In this document: positions 26,976 to 37,408 of the stretch, piece by piece
Layout of the letters: each line of letters starts with the position of its first letter
Position numbering within the stretch: position 1 is the stretch's first letter
Source of the DNA: Paenibacillus taichungensis
GTDB taxonomy: Bacteria; Bacillota; Bacilli; Paenibacillales; Paenibacillaceae
Assembly: GCF_013359905.1 (NCBI RefSeq)
Contig: NZ_JABMCC010000084.1
Span: 1 to 64,000 of the forward strand
Direction of reading: 5' to 3'
DNA length: 64,000 nucleotides
Translations under genes and position numbers: made by a program
Notes under the pieces: generated by a model
Databases searched by the model: none
What the model saw: the letters and a program-made list of their open reading frames with translations, nothing else
What the model was told of the DNA's origin: nothing

Positions 26976-27187
26976 CGACTGTCTTCACCCCTATATCCTG
27001 CTTGATCCGCCTTAGCGGTCTATCTCTCTTATTCAACTTATATAAATTGTGTTTCCTACGATTTCATTGAATATAGTCTATATCATATGGCTTGTTGCCT
27101 ATAGTTTATAGTTTAACATACCTGAAGCACCGTCACATCCCGATCAGGGCCAATGTGCAGCACAAACTGAAAAATTTTTACAGCAGC

Positions 27188-27220
27188 AAAAAACAAGGCC
27201 AGCATCTACTGCCAACCTTG
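27188..27220 (-). terminator. terminator of the M23 peptidase gene
   Basis: On the minus strand, stem CAAGGTTGGCA / TGCTGGCCTTG with a short loop, followed by TTTTTT. Confidence 0.85.
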
Positions 27221-27238
27221 CCCTGGATTGCGATATAT

Positions 27239-28771
27239 CTAGTTCAAGTATGTCAACGGATTTTCCACCGTTCCGTTCTTGATAATCTCGAAATGCAGAT
27301 GAGTTCCGGTCGAACGGCCCGTATTGCCCATCACGCCGATGCTCTCACCTTTTTCGACGACTTGTCCAACCTTAACACCAATGCTGTTCAAGTGCCCATA
27401 AAGTGTTTCGTATCCATTACGATGGTTAATAATAATAACATTGCCATAACCACTCTTCTGTCCTGCAAAAGTAATCACGCCCTCATCAGACGCTTTTACG
27501 TCCCGGTTACCGACAAGATCGACACCTTTGTGCTGGCGACCCCAGCGTTGTCCAAAGCTGCTGCTCATCGTAGCGTTCGATACCGGCCAAGCAAATTCAC
27601 CTGTACCTTCACCGACCACTTTGGTTCCACTAAGGACCACTTCAGTAACTGCAGCCTTGATGACTTCCTGACCAAGCCATTCCTCCTGAACGACTTCACC
27701 ATTTTCCTTCGTTATCCGATATTGCATGCTTTTCAAACCGCTTTGACCTGGACGCACCACTTTGGTTGTACCTGCTTTGAGCTCAGCACTTTTGCGTACT
27801 TCCACTTGTGGCTTGATCTCAATCTGTTCTACCACCTGCTCTACCGATTTAACAGTAACGGCTGGTTTTGGCACCGTCAGTGTAAGCTCATCTCCAATTT
27901 GCAGCGACGTTTCTTTGATGCCCGGGTTATGTTTGCGAATCTCGCTTTGCGTAATTTCGTATTTGGCAGCAATGGAAGAGATCGTATCTCCTTCACGCAC
28001 GACATAAGTTACAGGCGCGTCTTTACCAACGGTTAAAGCTTCAACCGCCTCGGACACATCCCATATTTTGTTTGGGTCAGCCTTCACTACATCTGTCGCT
28101 ACATCTTCCTTGATGCCCACCGACTTCAGCGTAGTACTCGGCCCCTCGGCTTTCTTCGTTGAGTTTGCCGATACCGACTTCGTCTTGAGCGAACTGCGCA
28201 CAGCCGATGCCGATATGTACTTGTTCTGCACTTGTTCCAGAATCTCATCTGCTGTAGCCTGGTCCTTCACAATGCCGATTACTTCACCGTCTACCTTGAG
28301 CTCTACACCCTTGGCATAGGCGGTAAGCATGTCCCCGAGCTTGTCCAGCGTCTCATCGCTGTTCACTACGGGCTTGTATGCTTTAATGGTTTCGGTCGTG
28401 ATGCCATCTGTGTTCAGCACCATTTCTGCTTCTGGATATTTATTTTGGAATTCCTCGGTTTTGTCTGCAAATAATTTCTGTAATTGCGTCTCATCCGTGA
28501 TGGTGCCAATCTCATTTCCTTTAACCATCACTTTATAATATGGGACGGTGTTTGCAGCAACGTATTGTTTGCCTGCGAATCCGATCGATGCAGCGATGAA
28601 TAAACCGCATGCTGCTGTTATGATCCATTTGCGCGAGGCCAGAACGCGCTTTTTGTTACTACTGAAGTTGGACATGCTCATGTTGTTTTTGTCTTCGGCC
28701 GTCCGGTGTTCCCCGGATTGTTCGTGTTCCCGGTTCTTGCCCGGTTGGCGTATGCCTCTGAAACCTTTCAT
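27239..28771 (-). CDS. secreted M23 peptidoglycan endopeptidase with LysM and G5 domains
   Basis: 510 aa; ATG 7 bases after AAAGGAGAG. A basic cytoplasmic tail of about 48 residues precedes a signal-anchor helix (about 49-72). Then come a long linker region, a LysM domain (about 257-305, YVVREGDTISSIAAKYEI), a G5 domain (about 310-385) and a C-terminal M23 LytM domain with HKGVD, DEGVITFAGQ and HLHFE zinc and catalytic positions. It should cleave peptide crosslinks in the wall to permit growth. It lies immediately upstream of walR, and its promoter region holds an exact WalR consensus site, so control by WalRK is likely. Confidence 0.93.
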   Translation of the reverse strand: MKGFRGIRQPGKNREHEQSGEHRTAEDKNNMSMSNFSSNKKRVLASRKWIITAACGLFIAASIGFAGKQYVAANTVPYYKVMVKGNEIGTITDETQLQKLFADKTEEFQNKYPEAEMVLNTDGITTETIKAYKPVVNSDETLDKLGDMLTAYAKGVELKVDGEVIGIVKDQATADEILEQVQNKYISASAVRSSLKTKSVSANSTKKAEGPSTTLKSVGIKEDVATDVVKADPNKIWDVSEAVEALTVGKDAPVTYVVREGDTISSIAAKYEITQSEIRKHNPGIKETSLQIGDELTLTVPKPAVTVKSVEQVVEQIEIKPQVEVRKSAELKAGTTKVVRPGQSGLKSMQYRITKENGEVVQEEWLGQEVIKAAVTEVVLSGTKVVGEGTGEFAWPVSNATMSSSFGQRWGRQHKGVDLVGNRDVKASDEGVITFAGQKSGYGNVIIINHRNGYETLYGHLNSIGVKVGQVVEKGESIGVMGNTGRSTGTHLHFEIIKNGTVENPLTYLN

Positions 28772-28936
28772 GATTCTCTCCTTTTCAGCACTTCTCAGTT
28801 CGCATTTCTGTCAAGACATCACCCAATGTGTCTGTCCCATGCTTGTCGATATTTGTATTCGGGTGTCCGCAAATCAGGACTTTAGCTGCGCTCGTAAAAG
28901 TGTCAAAATTTTAACCTTTTATCACACCCGTATACT

Positions 28937-28953
28937 TTAACACAGGTTTTACA
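28937..28953 (-). promoter_or_regulatory. WalR binding site upstream of the M23 gene
   Basis: Minus-strand TGTAAA-ACCTG-TGTTAA fits the established WalR consensus TGTWAH-N5-TGTWAH exactly. It lies 166 bases upstream of the start codon. A TTGAAA just upstream could be part of the promoter. Confidence 0.72.
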
Positions 28954-29147
28954 CTCATTTCAACTGTACACGTCATAGCGAAAAGCCGCGCCACGCTTGG
29001 TTTTCCTGTATTATCCATAAGATGGCAGAACAGAACTCTTTCCCATAACCCCTCTACTTCAGGTATACTATGTACTTTTGATCATTTTTTAAGACTAGGT
29101 TCTAAGACCCACTGAAATGTGTTTTCTTTTTCATAAAAATACAAACT

Positions 29148-29184
29148 GAAATCCCTCGCCAGATCAACTCTGGTGAGGGATTTC
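29148..29184. terminator. hairpin downstream of the linker-protein gene
   Basis: Stem GAAATCCCTC-GCCAGA / TCTGGT-GAGGGATTTC with a tight loop. About 200 bases past the stop at 29383 on the minus strand. T content after the stem is modest (CAGTTTGTATTTTT). Confidence 0.6.
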
Positions 29185-29382
29185 GTTGAACTCTTGCTAT
29201 AGATTGCCTCATATGGGCTAGATTATATGCTAACCAAATTCTGCTTTTATTTCATTTTCCAAATGGCTTGAATAAATAAATCGATTCTAAATTTAACTTT
29301 CAGAATTCGATCTCTCGATCCCCTTTTTGAATATTCATCAAAGGGTAGCAGACCTACGGATCTCACCCTATATGAACTTGGT

Positions 29383-30168
29383 CTATTCCGCCTGAAGGAC
29401 TTCCATCAGATTATCATATTCTTCGCTCGTCAGATACTTGGAAATCACCTGCTCAATATCACGCAACTCCTGTTCCGTTAAGCCGCCTTCCATGGCGCCT
29501 GAGATTTGCTGCATCTCTTTCTGAGGCAGCTTGTTCATCAGCAGGCTGAAAATCTTTTCTTTTTCCTCCAACGGTAGCTTGTCTTTCTTACCTGTGATGT
29601 CATCCGGAGAAACTACAATCTCATCATTCCCTGAAGAAGCCGTACCAGTGGAGTTCGTACCTGTTCCGTTGCCGGATGCTGTATTGTTGCCAGTTGTTGT
29701 CCCAGAATCGGTACCGGCATTTGTACCAGCATCTGCGTCTGTTCCCGCGGCCGAGCTGCCCCCTGGATTTGATCCCGTATCGGAGGAGTCCGTTCCTGAG
29801 CCTGCTCCTTGACCCTCGTCTGATCCCGTACCCTGTCCTGAGCTGTTGCCTGTATTCGCGCCTGTTTCTCCGCTTTCTGTTCCATTGCCCATGACAGATA
29901 TCGCATCTTCTGGAACGTGTTCCTCCTCCGCACCTGCTGGCTGATCTGTCGTGCCCGTTCCCGGCTTCTTCTCATCACCGGACTTACCACCTAATGCACC
30001 CTGAAACATGGCCGTTAACCCCATAGGCTGGCCTTCCCACTGAATATTGAAACTCGCCAGCAGCGATTTTACATATGACTGAACGATTAATCCGGTTGTC
30101 AGCAGGGTCAATGAACTGACCAGCATCACGGTAAGCAATATTTTAATGAACCATTGAAGCAACTTCAT
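29383..30168 (-). CDS. membrane-anchored protein with long Gly/Ser/Thr linker, function unknown
   Basis: 261 aa. A signal-anchor helix (about 8-30) is followed by about 35 ordinary residues, then a roughly 120-residue low-complexity stretch rich in Gly, Ser, Thr, Asp and Asn (about 62-185), and a helical, charged C-terminal domain (about 187-261: EEKEKIFSLLMNKL, LTEQELRDIEQVISKYLTS). The layout suggests a globular domain held away from the membrane, outside the cell, on a flexible arm. I do not recognise the family. It lies between purA and the wal-linked M23 gene. GGAGGG stands 9 bases before ATG. Confidence 0.75.
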   Translation of the reverse strand: MKLLQWFIKILLTVMLVSSLTLLTTGLIVQSYVKSLLASFNIQWEGQPMGLTAMFQGALGGKSGDEKKPGTGTTDQPAGAEEEHVPEDAISVMGNGTESGETGANTGNSSGQGTGSDEGQGAGSGTDSSDTGSNPGGSSAAGTDADAGTNAGTDSGTTTGNNTASGNGTGTNSTGTASSGNDEIVVSPDDITGKKDKLPLEEKEKIFSLLMNKLPQKEMQQISGAMEGGLTEQELRDIEQVISKYLTSEEYDNLMEVLQAE

Positions 30169-30283
30169 TCCCGTTCTCTCCCTCCGTTTTCCGACCCCAT
30201 ATCACATTCAATGTTTCAGGATCTATGAGTCTACTGTTAACCAGTATTGACGGAAATCCGGGGATTATATCAGGAAGGCGTGC

Positions 30284-30322
30284 GAAAAACCCCAGCTATC
30301 GCTATTTAAGCGATAACTGGGG
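30284..30322 (-). terminator. terminator of purA
   Basis: Stem CCCCAGTTATCGCT / AGCGATAGCTGGGG on the minus strand followed by TTTTT. Confidence 0.88.
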
Positions 30323-30394
30323 CTCTATGATGCCTATATAGGCATATCATTTGGATGAACGTTTAGCTTCGAATTGCCGAGTTAACCTAGCTAC

Positions 30395-31780
<1,386 letters not shown>

Positions 31781-31790
31781 CTAACGGACA

Positions 31791-31832
31791 GTGAAAATCC
31801 CCCTCGGTTTACATCCAAGGGAAGGTTTTCGC
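31791..31832 (-). promoter_or_regulatory. hairpin in the purA leader
   Basis: Minus-strand stem GCGAAAACC-CCCTTGG / CCGAGGG-GGATTTTCAC with a short loop, about 110 bases before the purA start. It lacks a T tract, so it is not a simple terminator. A second small stem GCTGC / GCAGC lies just before it. Confidence 0.55.
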
Positions 31833-31885
31833 TGCTTTAACGCAGCAGTACTAGTGTACCAGTCCCTTTTTTCAAAGTCAAATCA

Positions 31886-31929
31886 AATGGCGAACAATTA
31901 GATATAGTCAAACTCTAATGTTCGGAATT
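31886..31929 (-). promoter_or_regulatory. PurR operator (paired PurBoxes) upstream of purA
   Basis: Minus-strand AATTCCGAACATT (31917-31929) fits the Bacillus PurBox AWWWCCGAACWWT exactly. A second, inverted copy at 31886-31898 (plus strand AATGGCGAACAAT) has two mismatches. They are 18 bases apart, close to the 16-17 known for PurR. A TTGACT hexamer lies between them. Confidence 0.68.
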
Positions 31930-31946
31930 GACTCTATATTGCGACG

Positions 31947-31996
31947 CAAAAAACCGGCGAAGCCAGTCAAATCTTGCTTGACGGCTAACCCCGGTT
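31947..31996 (-). terminator. terminator of the dnaB transcript
   Basis: Minus-strand stem AACCGG-AGCC-TCAA / TTGA-GGCT-CCGGTT followed by TTTTTT, about 130 bases past the dnaB stop. Confidence 0.82.
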
Positions 31997-32125
31997 ATAC
32001 GCTACGCGTTTAAATCCAACGCTATATGTCGTATTCACAACGTATTTACAAGTTCATATGATCTAATGGTTGATGTCGGGGACAGACGATTTCACTTCCC
32101 AATTGAAGCAGTCTGTGCCTGTCCC

Positions 32126-33487
32126 CTACATGGCAAAGGCATCATTATGTGCCCGCTCGTAGTTAACGAATTTATTAAAGTTTTTCAGGAAGACCAGTTC
32201 CACCGTGCCTACCGGACCATTACGCTGTTTGGCGATAATAATCTCGATAATGTTTTTCTTCTCGGTCTCCTGGTTATAGTAGTCATCCCGGTACAGGAAC
32301 GCAACGATGTCGGCATCTTGCTCGATCGAACCCGATTCCCGCAAGTCACTCATCATCGGACGTTTATCCTGACGCTGCTCTACACCCCGGCTCAGCTGAG
32401 ACAAGGCAATAACCGGAACTTCTAATTCCCGACCAATCTGTTTCAGTGTACGCGAAATCTCGGATACCTCTTGTTGACGGTTCTCGCCGGCTTTACCACG
32501 TCCACTAATCAGTTGAAGGTAGTCGATCAGAATCATACCAAGGCCTTTCTCTTTCTTGAGACGACGGCATTTCGCACGAATGTCAGCTACGGTGATCCCT
32601 GGCGTATCGTCAATGTAGATGTTTGCTTCATTCAAGGCTGCAATGCCCATCGTCAGCTTCTGCCAATCTTCATCACCTTTGAAGTCACCCATACGCATGA
32701 CACCCGCATCCAGATTGGCCTCTGCACAGATCATACGCTGTACGAGCTGTGCCGCTGACATCTCCAGACTGAATATCGCAACCGTCTCCTGCGCTCGAAT
32801 GGCTACATTCTGAGCGATATTCAGGGCAAAGGCGGTCTTACCTACAGATGGACGTGCAGCTACAATAATCAAGTCACTACGCTGGAATCCGGCGGTCATC
32901 TTGTCCAGATCGATGAAACCTGACGGAATACCCGTCGTCGTTCCCCGGTTCTGATGCAGCGTCTCCACGCGGTCGAATACTTCCATCAGTACATCCTGAA
33001 TGGCTATAAAACCGCTACTGGAACGTCGGTTGGAAATCTCCAGAATGCGCCGCTCTGCTTCTCCAAGCATAGCCGCGACATCCTCACCACCCGTGTATCC
33101 TTCACTCACAATTTGCGTAGCTGTACGAATCAGGCGACGTAGCATGGATTTCTCTTCGATAATCTGAGCGTAATAATCCACATTCGCGGCAGTCGGAACA
33201 CCATGAGCCAGCTTCGCCAGATAACTGACGCCGCCGATGTCCTCGAGCTCGCCTTTATCCTTCAGCAGCGAAGTCAGTGTCACGAGGTCAATCGGTTGGT
33301 TTCCCTCGCCAAGCTGGATCATCGCTTCAAAAATTAATTGATGGGGTTTATCATAGAAATCCTCGGTTTGCACCCGTTCCATCGCTGTAATCAGGGCTTC
33401 GCCCTGCAACAGGATTGCACCCAGCACGGCCTGTTCGGCTTCCAGGTTCTGTGGGGGAATCCGGTCGAATAACATTTCGCCGCCCAT
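32126..33487 (-). CDS. dnaB: replicative DNA helicase DnaB
   Basis: 453 aa. N-terminal primase-interacting domain (PPQNLEAEQAVLGA near 10) and RecA-like domain with Walker A ARPSVGKTAF (about 210), IDDTPGITVADIR and the DnaB motif IDYLQLI (about 320), and SQLSRGVEQR (about 370). Hexameric 5'-3' helicase at the fork (called DnaC in Bacillus). An alternative start is the ATG four codons later (33475); neither ribosome binding site is strong. It follows rplI by one base. Confidence 0.97.
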   Translation of the reverse strand: MGGEMLFDRIPPQNLEAEQAVLGAILLQGEALITAMERVQTEDFYDKPHQLIFEAMIQLGEGNQPIDLVTLTSLLKDKGELEDIGGVSYLAKLAHGVPTAANVDYYAQIIEEKSMLRRLIRTATQIVSEGYTGGEDVAAMLGEAERRILEISNRRSSSGFIAIQDVLMEVFDRVETLHQNRGTTTGIPSGFIDLDKMTAGFQRSDLIIVAARPSVGKTAFALNIAQNVAIRAQETVAIFSLEMSAAQLVQRMICAEANLDAGVMRMGDFKGDEDWQKLTMGIAALNEANIYIDDTPGITVADIRAKCRRLKKEKGLGMILIDYLQLISGRGKAGENRQQEVSEISRTLKQIGRELEVPVIALSQLSRGVEQRQDKRPMMSDLRESGSIEQDADIVAFLYRDDYYNQETEKKNIIEIIIAKQRNGPVGTVELVFLKNFNKFVNYERAHNDAFAM

Positions 33488-33488
33488 C

Positions 33489-33932
33489 TTACTCTTCCGT
33501 TACCTGTACCTTCAAGGTAGCCTTCACTTCAGGGTGAACCTTGACGGTGACTTGTGTTACGCCGAGTGTGCGAATAGGCTCGTCCAGCTCAATTTTGCGT
33601 TTGTCGACTTTCAGACCTTTCGCTGCCAGAGCTTCTGCGATTTGTTTGCTCGTGATTGCCCCGAACAGACGGCCGCCTTCGCCAGATTTTGCTTTCAGCT
33701 CAGTTACTTCAGCTTCCAGCTTTTTAGCCAGAGCTTCCGCTTCTGCTTTCTCTTCCTGCTTACGTCTGTCTTCCGCTGCCTTCTGGTTGTCCAATGTTTT
33801 CATGTTACCATCTGTTGCTGGACGTGCGATTCCCCGTGGAAGAAGGAAGTTCTGTGCGTATCCCTCGGACACTTCCTTCACTTGTCCTTTTTTGCCTTGA
33901 CCCTTCATATCTTTTATAAAAATGACTTTCAT
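33489..33932 (-). CDS. rplI: 50S ribosomal protein L9
   Basis: 147 aa. MKVIFIKDMKGQGKKGQVKE then VSEGYAQNFLLPRGIA is the classic L9 N-terminal rRNA-binding domain. A helical linker (about 45-80) leads to the C-terminal domain with GRLFGAITSKQIAEAL. It begins 4 bases inside the end of gdpP, a coupled order conserved in Bacillales (gdpP-rplI-dnaB). Confidence 0.97.
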   Translation of the reverse strand: MKVIFIKDMKGQGKKGQVKEVSEGYAQNFLLPRGIARPATDGNMKTLDNQKAAEDRRKQEEKAEAEALAKKLEAEVTELKAKSGEGGRLFGAITSKQIAEALAAKGLKVDKRKIELDEPIRTLGVTQVTVKVHPEVKATLKVQVTEE

Positions 33933-35917
33933 TCGAACAAACCCTCTTCCTTTTCGATTTCAGCCAGTACGTTCGTCAGCCGTTTTTCCGCCTCTCCAAG
34001 CGTTCCTTCAAGCTGCACGGCAGCATTCGTCAAATGTCCGCCACCGCCCAGTCGTTCCATGACCACCTGAACATTCATGCGCCCCAGCGATCTCGCGCTG
34101 ATGCCAATCAGTCCATCCGGACGTTCACTAATGACAAATGAAGCGACCACGTCAGTCATATTGAGCAATGTGTCCGCCACTTGGGCGATCATCATCTGTG
34201 GAATCTTGTTGCCAGGGTCTGTGACCGCCAGCGCAATGTTCCCGTATACCATTTTAGCATGCTTTATGATTTCTGCCTTAGCAATATATTCTGACAAATC
34301 TTCTTTCATCAGCCGCTGGATCATAATGGTGTCTGCACCACTACGACGCAGGAAGCCTGCCGCTTCAAACGTTCTCGATCCTGTATGGAGTGCAAAATGC
34401 TTTGTATCCACCGTAATCCCGGCCAATAACGCCGTCGCTTCCAGCGGAGTGAATTGCACCTTGTCATGAATATATTGGAGAAGCTCAGTCACCAGTTCTG
34501 CTGCCGATGATGCATAGGGCTCCAGATAGATCAGCACTGCATCGTTAATGAATTCTTCACCCCGACGGTGGTGATCCACAACCACGACACGCGTAGCGGA
34601 TTGAACCAGCTTTGGCTCCATTGTCATGGATGCCTTGTGCGTATCGACAACAACGAGCAGCGTATGCTCCGTCATCATCTGGGTTGCCTGTTCCGGCGAC
34701 ACAAAGGCTTTGGACAGCTTTTCATCCTTATTCACCTGTTCCATCATGCGTTCAATGGAAGGGTTGGGCCCATCCAGTACAATTCGTGCTTCCACATTGT
34801 ACAGACTCGCCGCTTTCCATACCCCAATAGACGCGCCAATCGCATCCATATCAGGCATTTTGTGACCCATGATAATCACGCGGTCGCTCTCCTGCATCAA
34901 ATCACGCAATGCATGCGCGATAACCCGGGCTCTTACCCGTGTACGTTTCTCCACCGCGTTGGACTTCCCACCGTAAAAGGACAACCGCTGTCCAGATTTT
35001 ACGGCAGCCTGATCGCCGCCACGGCCAAGTGCCATATCCAGACTGGACTGAGCCAGTTCCCCCATCTCACTGATGGTATCCGAACCAAATGCCAGTCCAA
35101 CACTTAGTGTCATCGGCACCTTAAGATCAGCCGTCATCTCCCGGACTTCATCCAGAATGACAAACCGGCTCTGCTCCAGTTCCTGCAAAGACTTATAGTT
35201 CAGCATCATGAGATAACGATCAGAGGAGAGGCGGCGCAGGTACACCTCATACCGCTTCGCCCAGGACGTGATCTCACTTGTTACGCGGGCAATCAGTGCA
35301 GTTCGCTGCTGGTCATCCATACCCTGGGCTGCTTCATCCAAGTTATCGAGGACCAGAATGCCCAGTGCAAGGCGTTCATTCTCATATTTATCACGAAGAA
35401 TGGCTAGCTCCGTAATTTCGTAAACATATACATACCGCTCCTGCGGGTTATGGATAACTCCATAAAATCGATCATCCAGTTGGAATTCGTCATGAAGTTC
35501 CTTGGACGGCTCCTTGGTCCCATCCTTTTTTTCCTTCGGTTGAGGAAGCTTAGGAAATAAATTTTGCAGCGGATTGCCTACCATCGTCTTCTCTTGGAAC
35601 ATGTCCGCGACGAAGCGATTATGCCACTCTACGGTACGATCTTCGCTGTACAGCACAATACCGAATGGGAGCATGCTGACCGCTTCTCCCTCCATTCGCT
35701 TAATCCGAATGGACAGGCCATTAATGTAGTCGTTAAGCTCACGACGGAACGCGAGCTCCGCCTTAATCATGACGATTCCCAGCGCCGAAGCCAGTATCAG
35801 ACTAATCAAACCAAGCGTCCAGTTGTAGATGGTCACGAACATAACAAGCAGAAGCAGCAGTATGAACGCCCATACGGTATAGTAGCCGTGCCAGCGTTTC
35901 TTCAGAAATTTAGGCAT
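33929..35917 (-). CDS. gdpP: cyclic-di-AMP phosphodiesterase GdpP
   Basis: 662 aa. Two membrane helices (about 12-50), a PAS-like domain (about 80-170), a degenerate GGDEF domain (about 175-305), then DHH (KMPDMDAIGA near 348, VVDHHRRGE near 425) and DHHA1 (GGGGHLTNAAVQ near 630). It hydrolyses c-di-AMP to pApA, which affects osmotic balance and wall stress. The DHH and DHHA1 metal and substrate motifs are intact, so it should be active. It follows the YybS gene. Confidence 0.95.
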   Translation of the reverse strand: MPKFLKKRWHGYYTVWAFILLLLLVMFVTIYNWTLGLISLILASALGIVMIKAELAFRRELNDYINGLSIRIKRMEGEAVSMLPFGIVLYSEDRTVEWHNRFVADMFQEKTMVGNPLQNLFPKLPQPKEKKDGTKEPSKELHDEFQLDDRFYGVIHNPQERYVYVYEITELAILRDKYENERLALGILVLDNLDEAAQGMDDQQRTALIARVTSEITSWAKRYEVYLRRLSSDRYLMMLNYKSLQELEQSRFVILDEVREMTADLKVPMTLSVGLAFGSDTISEMGELAQSSLDMALGRGGDQAAVKSGQRLSFYGGKSNAVEKRTRVRARVIAHALRDLMQESDRVIIMGHKMPDMDAIGASIGVWKAASLYNVEARIVLDGPNPSIERMMEQVNKDEKLSKAFVSPEQATQMMTEHTLLVVVDTHKASMTMEPKLVQSATRVVVVDHHRRGEEFINDAVLIYLEPYASSAAELVTELLQYIHDKVQFTPLEATALLAGITVDTKHFALHTGSRTFEAAGFLRRSGADTIMIQRLMKEDLSEYIAKAEIIKHAKMVYGNIALAVTDPGNKIPQMMIAQVADTLLNMTDVVASFVISERPDGLIGISARSLGRMNVQVVMERLGGGGHLTNAAVQLEGTLGEAEKRLTNVLAEIEKEEGLFE

Positions 35918-35928
35918 GACTCATCACC

Positions 35929-36849
35929 CTATCGTTTTGGTTTCGATATTGCCTCGCGAAGCGGGAACGCCAGATCGATAATCCCGATAATCCGCAACGG
36001 TCCAATGAAGAAGACTGCCGCCGCCAGCAAATACGGTACAACCGGATTCCATTTCTTTGCATGTGAGAGAAAGAAGAAGAATCCGATAGCTTGAATCATG
36101 AAGCCCAAATTGATTAGAGGCGACAAGTTCATGGCAATCATGGTCCAGTACGATCCGTCACTCTGTCTGGATATCACTTCGAACAACAATGCCAGGAAGT
36201 AATACCAGATCAGGGCACGCGGCATACGCCATTCACGCGCAGGTGGAAATTTCGGTACAACCACACCCATAACGTTCAGAATCGGACGTGCAATGAGATG
36301 TGTGATTAGAGCCATGACCAGAGACGTGACCACCAAGGCGAATGGAATCATCAGCTGCGTCTGTCTTGCAACATCCTGTGTCATTTCAGGTGTCCATACA
36401 AACCCATTTACCATCTGACTGGATGAATTCGTCAGCGGTTCAATTGTCAATCTGACCACATCATCAATATAACTCGACAAATCAAACTGGAAGATTACAC
36501 TTCCAATCAACAGGACCAACAGATATTCGGCCAGCATGGCTCCACTTCCTACCATTAGGGCGAACAGGGCTGACTTCTTTTTCTTGTACGCATTGCCCAT
36601 AACAATGGCGGGCAGGGTGAACAAAAGCAGTAATAACAAATAAATCGGACTAAATATGACCAAAATAATCGCCACTGGGACGAGATGCCATATGAATGAT
36701 TTTACTGGTAATGAAGCAAACAAAATAACTCCAGGTATCATCATGAAAAATATGGCCAGAACCGATAAAGGAGTTAACAGCGAAAGTAGCAAGAGCAGAT
36801 AAACTACGCTCCAGACAGCTGATTTAAAGCTAAATTTCAACAAATTCAC
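35929..36849 (-). CDS. YybS-family membrane protein (DUF2232)
   Basis: 306 aa with about eight membrane helices (for example 10-38, 52-75, 95-118, 170-190, 215-232, 245-270, 275-295). This matches the YybS/DUF2232 family that precedes gdpP in Bacillales. Fold resembles energy-coupling S components, but the substrate is unknown. It overlaps the MazG-like gene by 4 bases. Confidence 0.85.
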   Translation of the reverse strand: MNLLKFSFKSAVWSVVYLLLLLSLLTPLSVLAIFFMMIPGVILFASLPVKSFIWHLVPVAIILVIFSPIYLLLLLLFTLPAIVMGNAYKKKKSALFALMVGSGAMLAEYLLVLLIGSVIFQFDLSSYIDDVVRLTIEPLTNSSSQMVNGFVWTPEMTQDVARQTQLMIPFALVVTSLVMALITHLIARPILNVMGVVVPKFPPAREWRMPRALIWYYFLALLFEVISRQSDGSYWTMIAMNLSPLINLGFMIQAIGFFFFLSHAKKWNPVVPYLLAAAVFFIGPLRIIGIIDLAFPLREAISKPKR

Positions 36850-37163
36850 CTCTTACGCATGTGATCTTCTAGCGCGGAAATATCCTGGTACCAATCTTCC
36901 AACTGGTGACCTTCCTGTTTATGCTTTTTCAATTTCTCAACAAGCAGTGCATCCAGATCCTTGAAAGGAATACCGAGCCTGCGGCCCAATATGTAACTAC
37001 TCATCATCAAACTGGCGAGACTGTCCCCGATTCGGGTTGTACTGCCTTCCCATAACGCTTTGAATAATCGGGATACCTGATCAAGCACTTCGGTTTTAAG
37101 CCATTCAATCACTTTAGCGCGTTTGGCTACATCCAGTTCTTTAGGCATATTGGCGAAAGTCAC
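36846..37163 (-). CDS. MazG-like protein
   Basis: 105 aa. Helical throughout (IEWLKTEVLDQVSRLFKALW, GDSLASLMMSSYILGRRLGI), consistent with the small MazG-like family seen just upstream of YybS in Paenibacillus. Full MazG nucleotide pyrophosphatases have an ExxE metal motif that I do not see clearly here, so catalytic activity is doubtful. The start is uncertain: GTG 37163 lies very near GGGGGAG, and ATG 37148 lies 16 bases away. Confidence 0.75.
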   Translation of the reverse strand: MTFANMPKELDVAKRAKVIEWLKTEVLDQVSRLFKALWEGSTTRIGDSLASLMMSSYILGRRLGIPFKDLDALLVEKLKKHKQEGHQLEDWYQDISALEDHMRKR

Positions 37164-37408
37164 TCTCCCCCGAAAAAGCTTTATTCTCCATTATAGCATA
37201 AAAAGGGGGGCCGCAAAATTACCCCAAAAAGCGGAGAAGTCCTCCGAAACTTATCTCAGGTACTTTGCGGGGACCCCGTAGAACGAATTCGTATTTTATC
37301 TTGTCGAAAATTCATTTAAGTTCGCGTTCAGCTCTTCTTAAGTTTAACATGATACCGGACGGCTGTGATTATCCACGCTGCTGCAACAATATCGAAATTT
37401 GTTTCGAC

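Larger units (their letters stand above)
28772..29382. other. 611-base intergenic region holding the M23 promoter and a hairpin
   Basis: Contains the WalR box (28937-28953) and a hairpin at 29148-29184. The rest shows no gene. The segment 29190-29380 is AT-rich and featureless to me. Confidence 0.6.
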
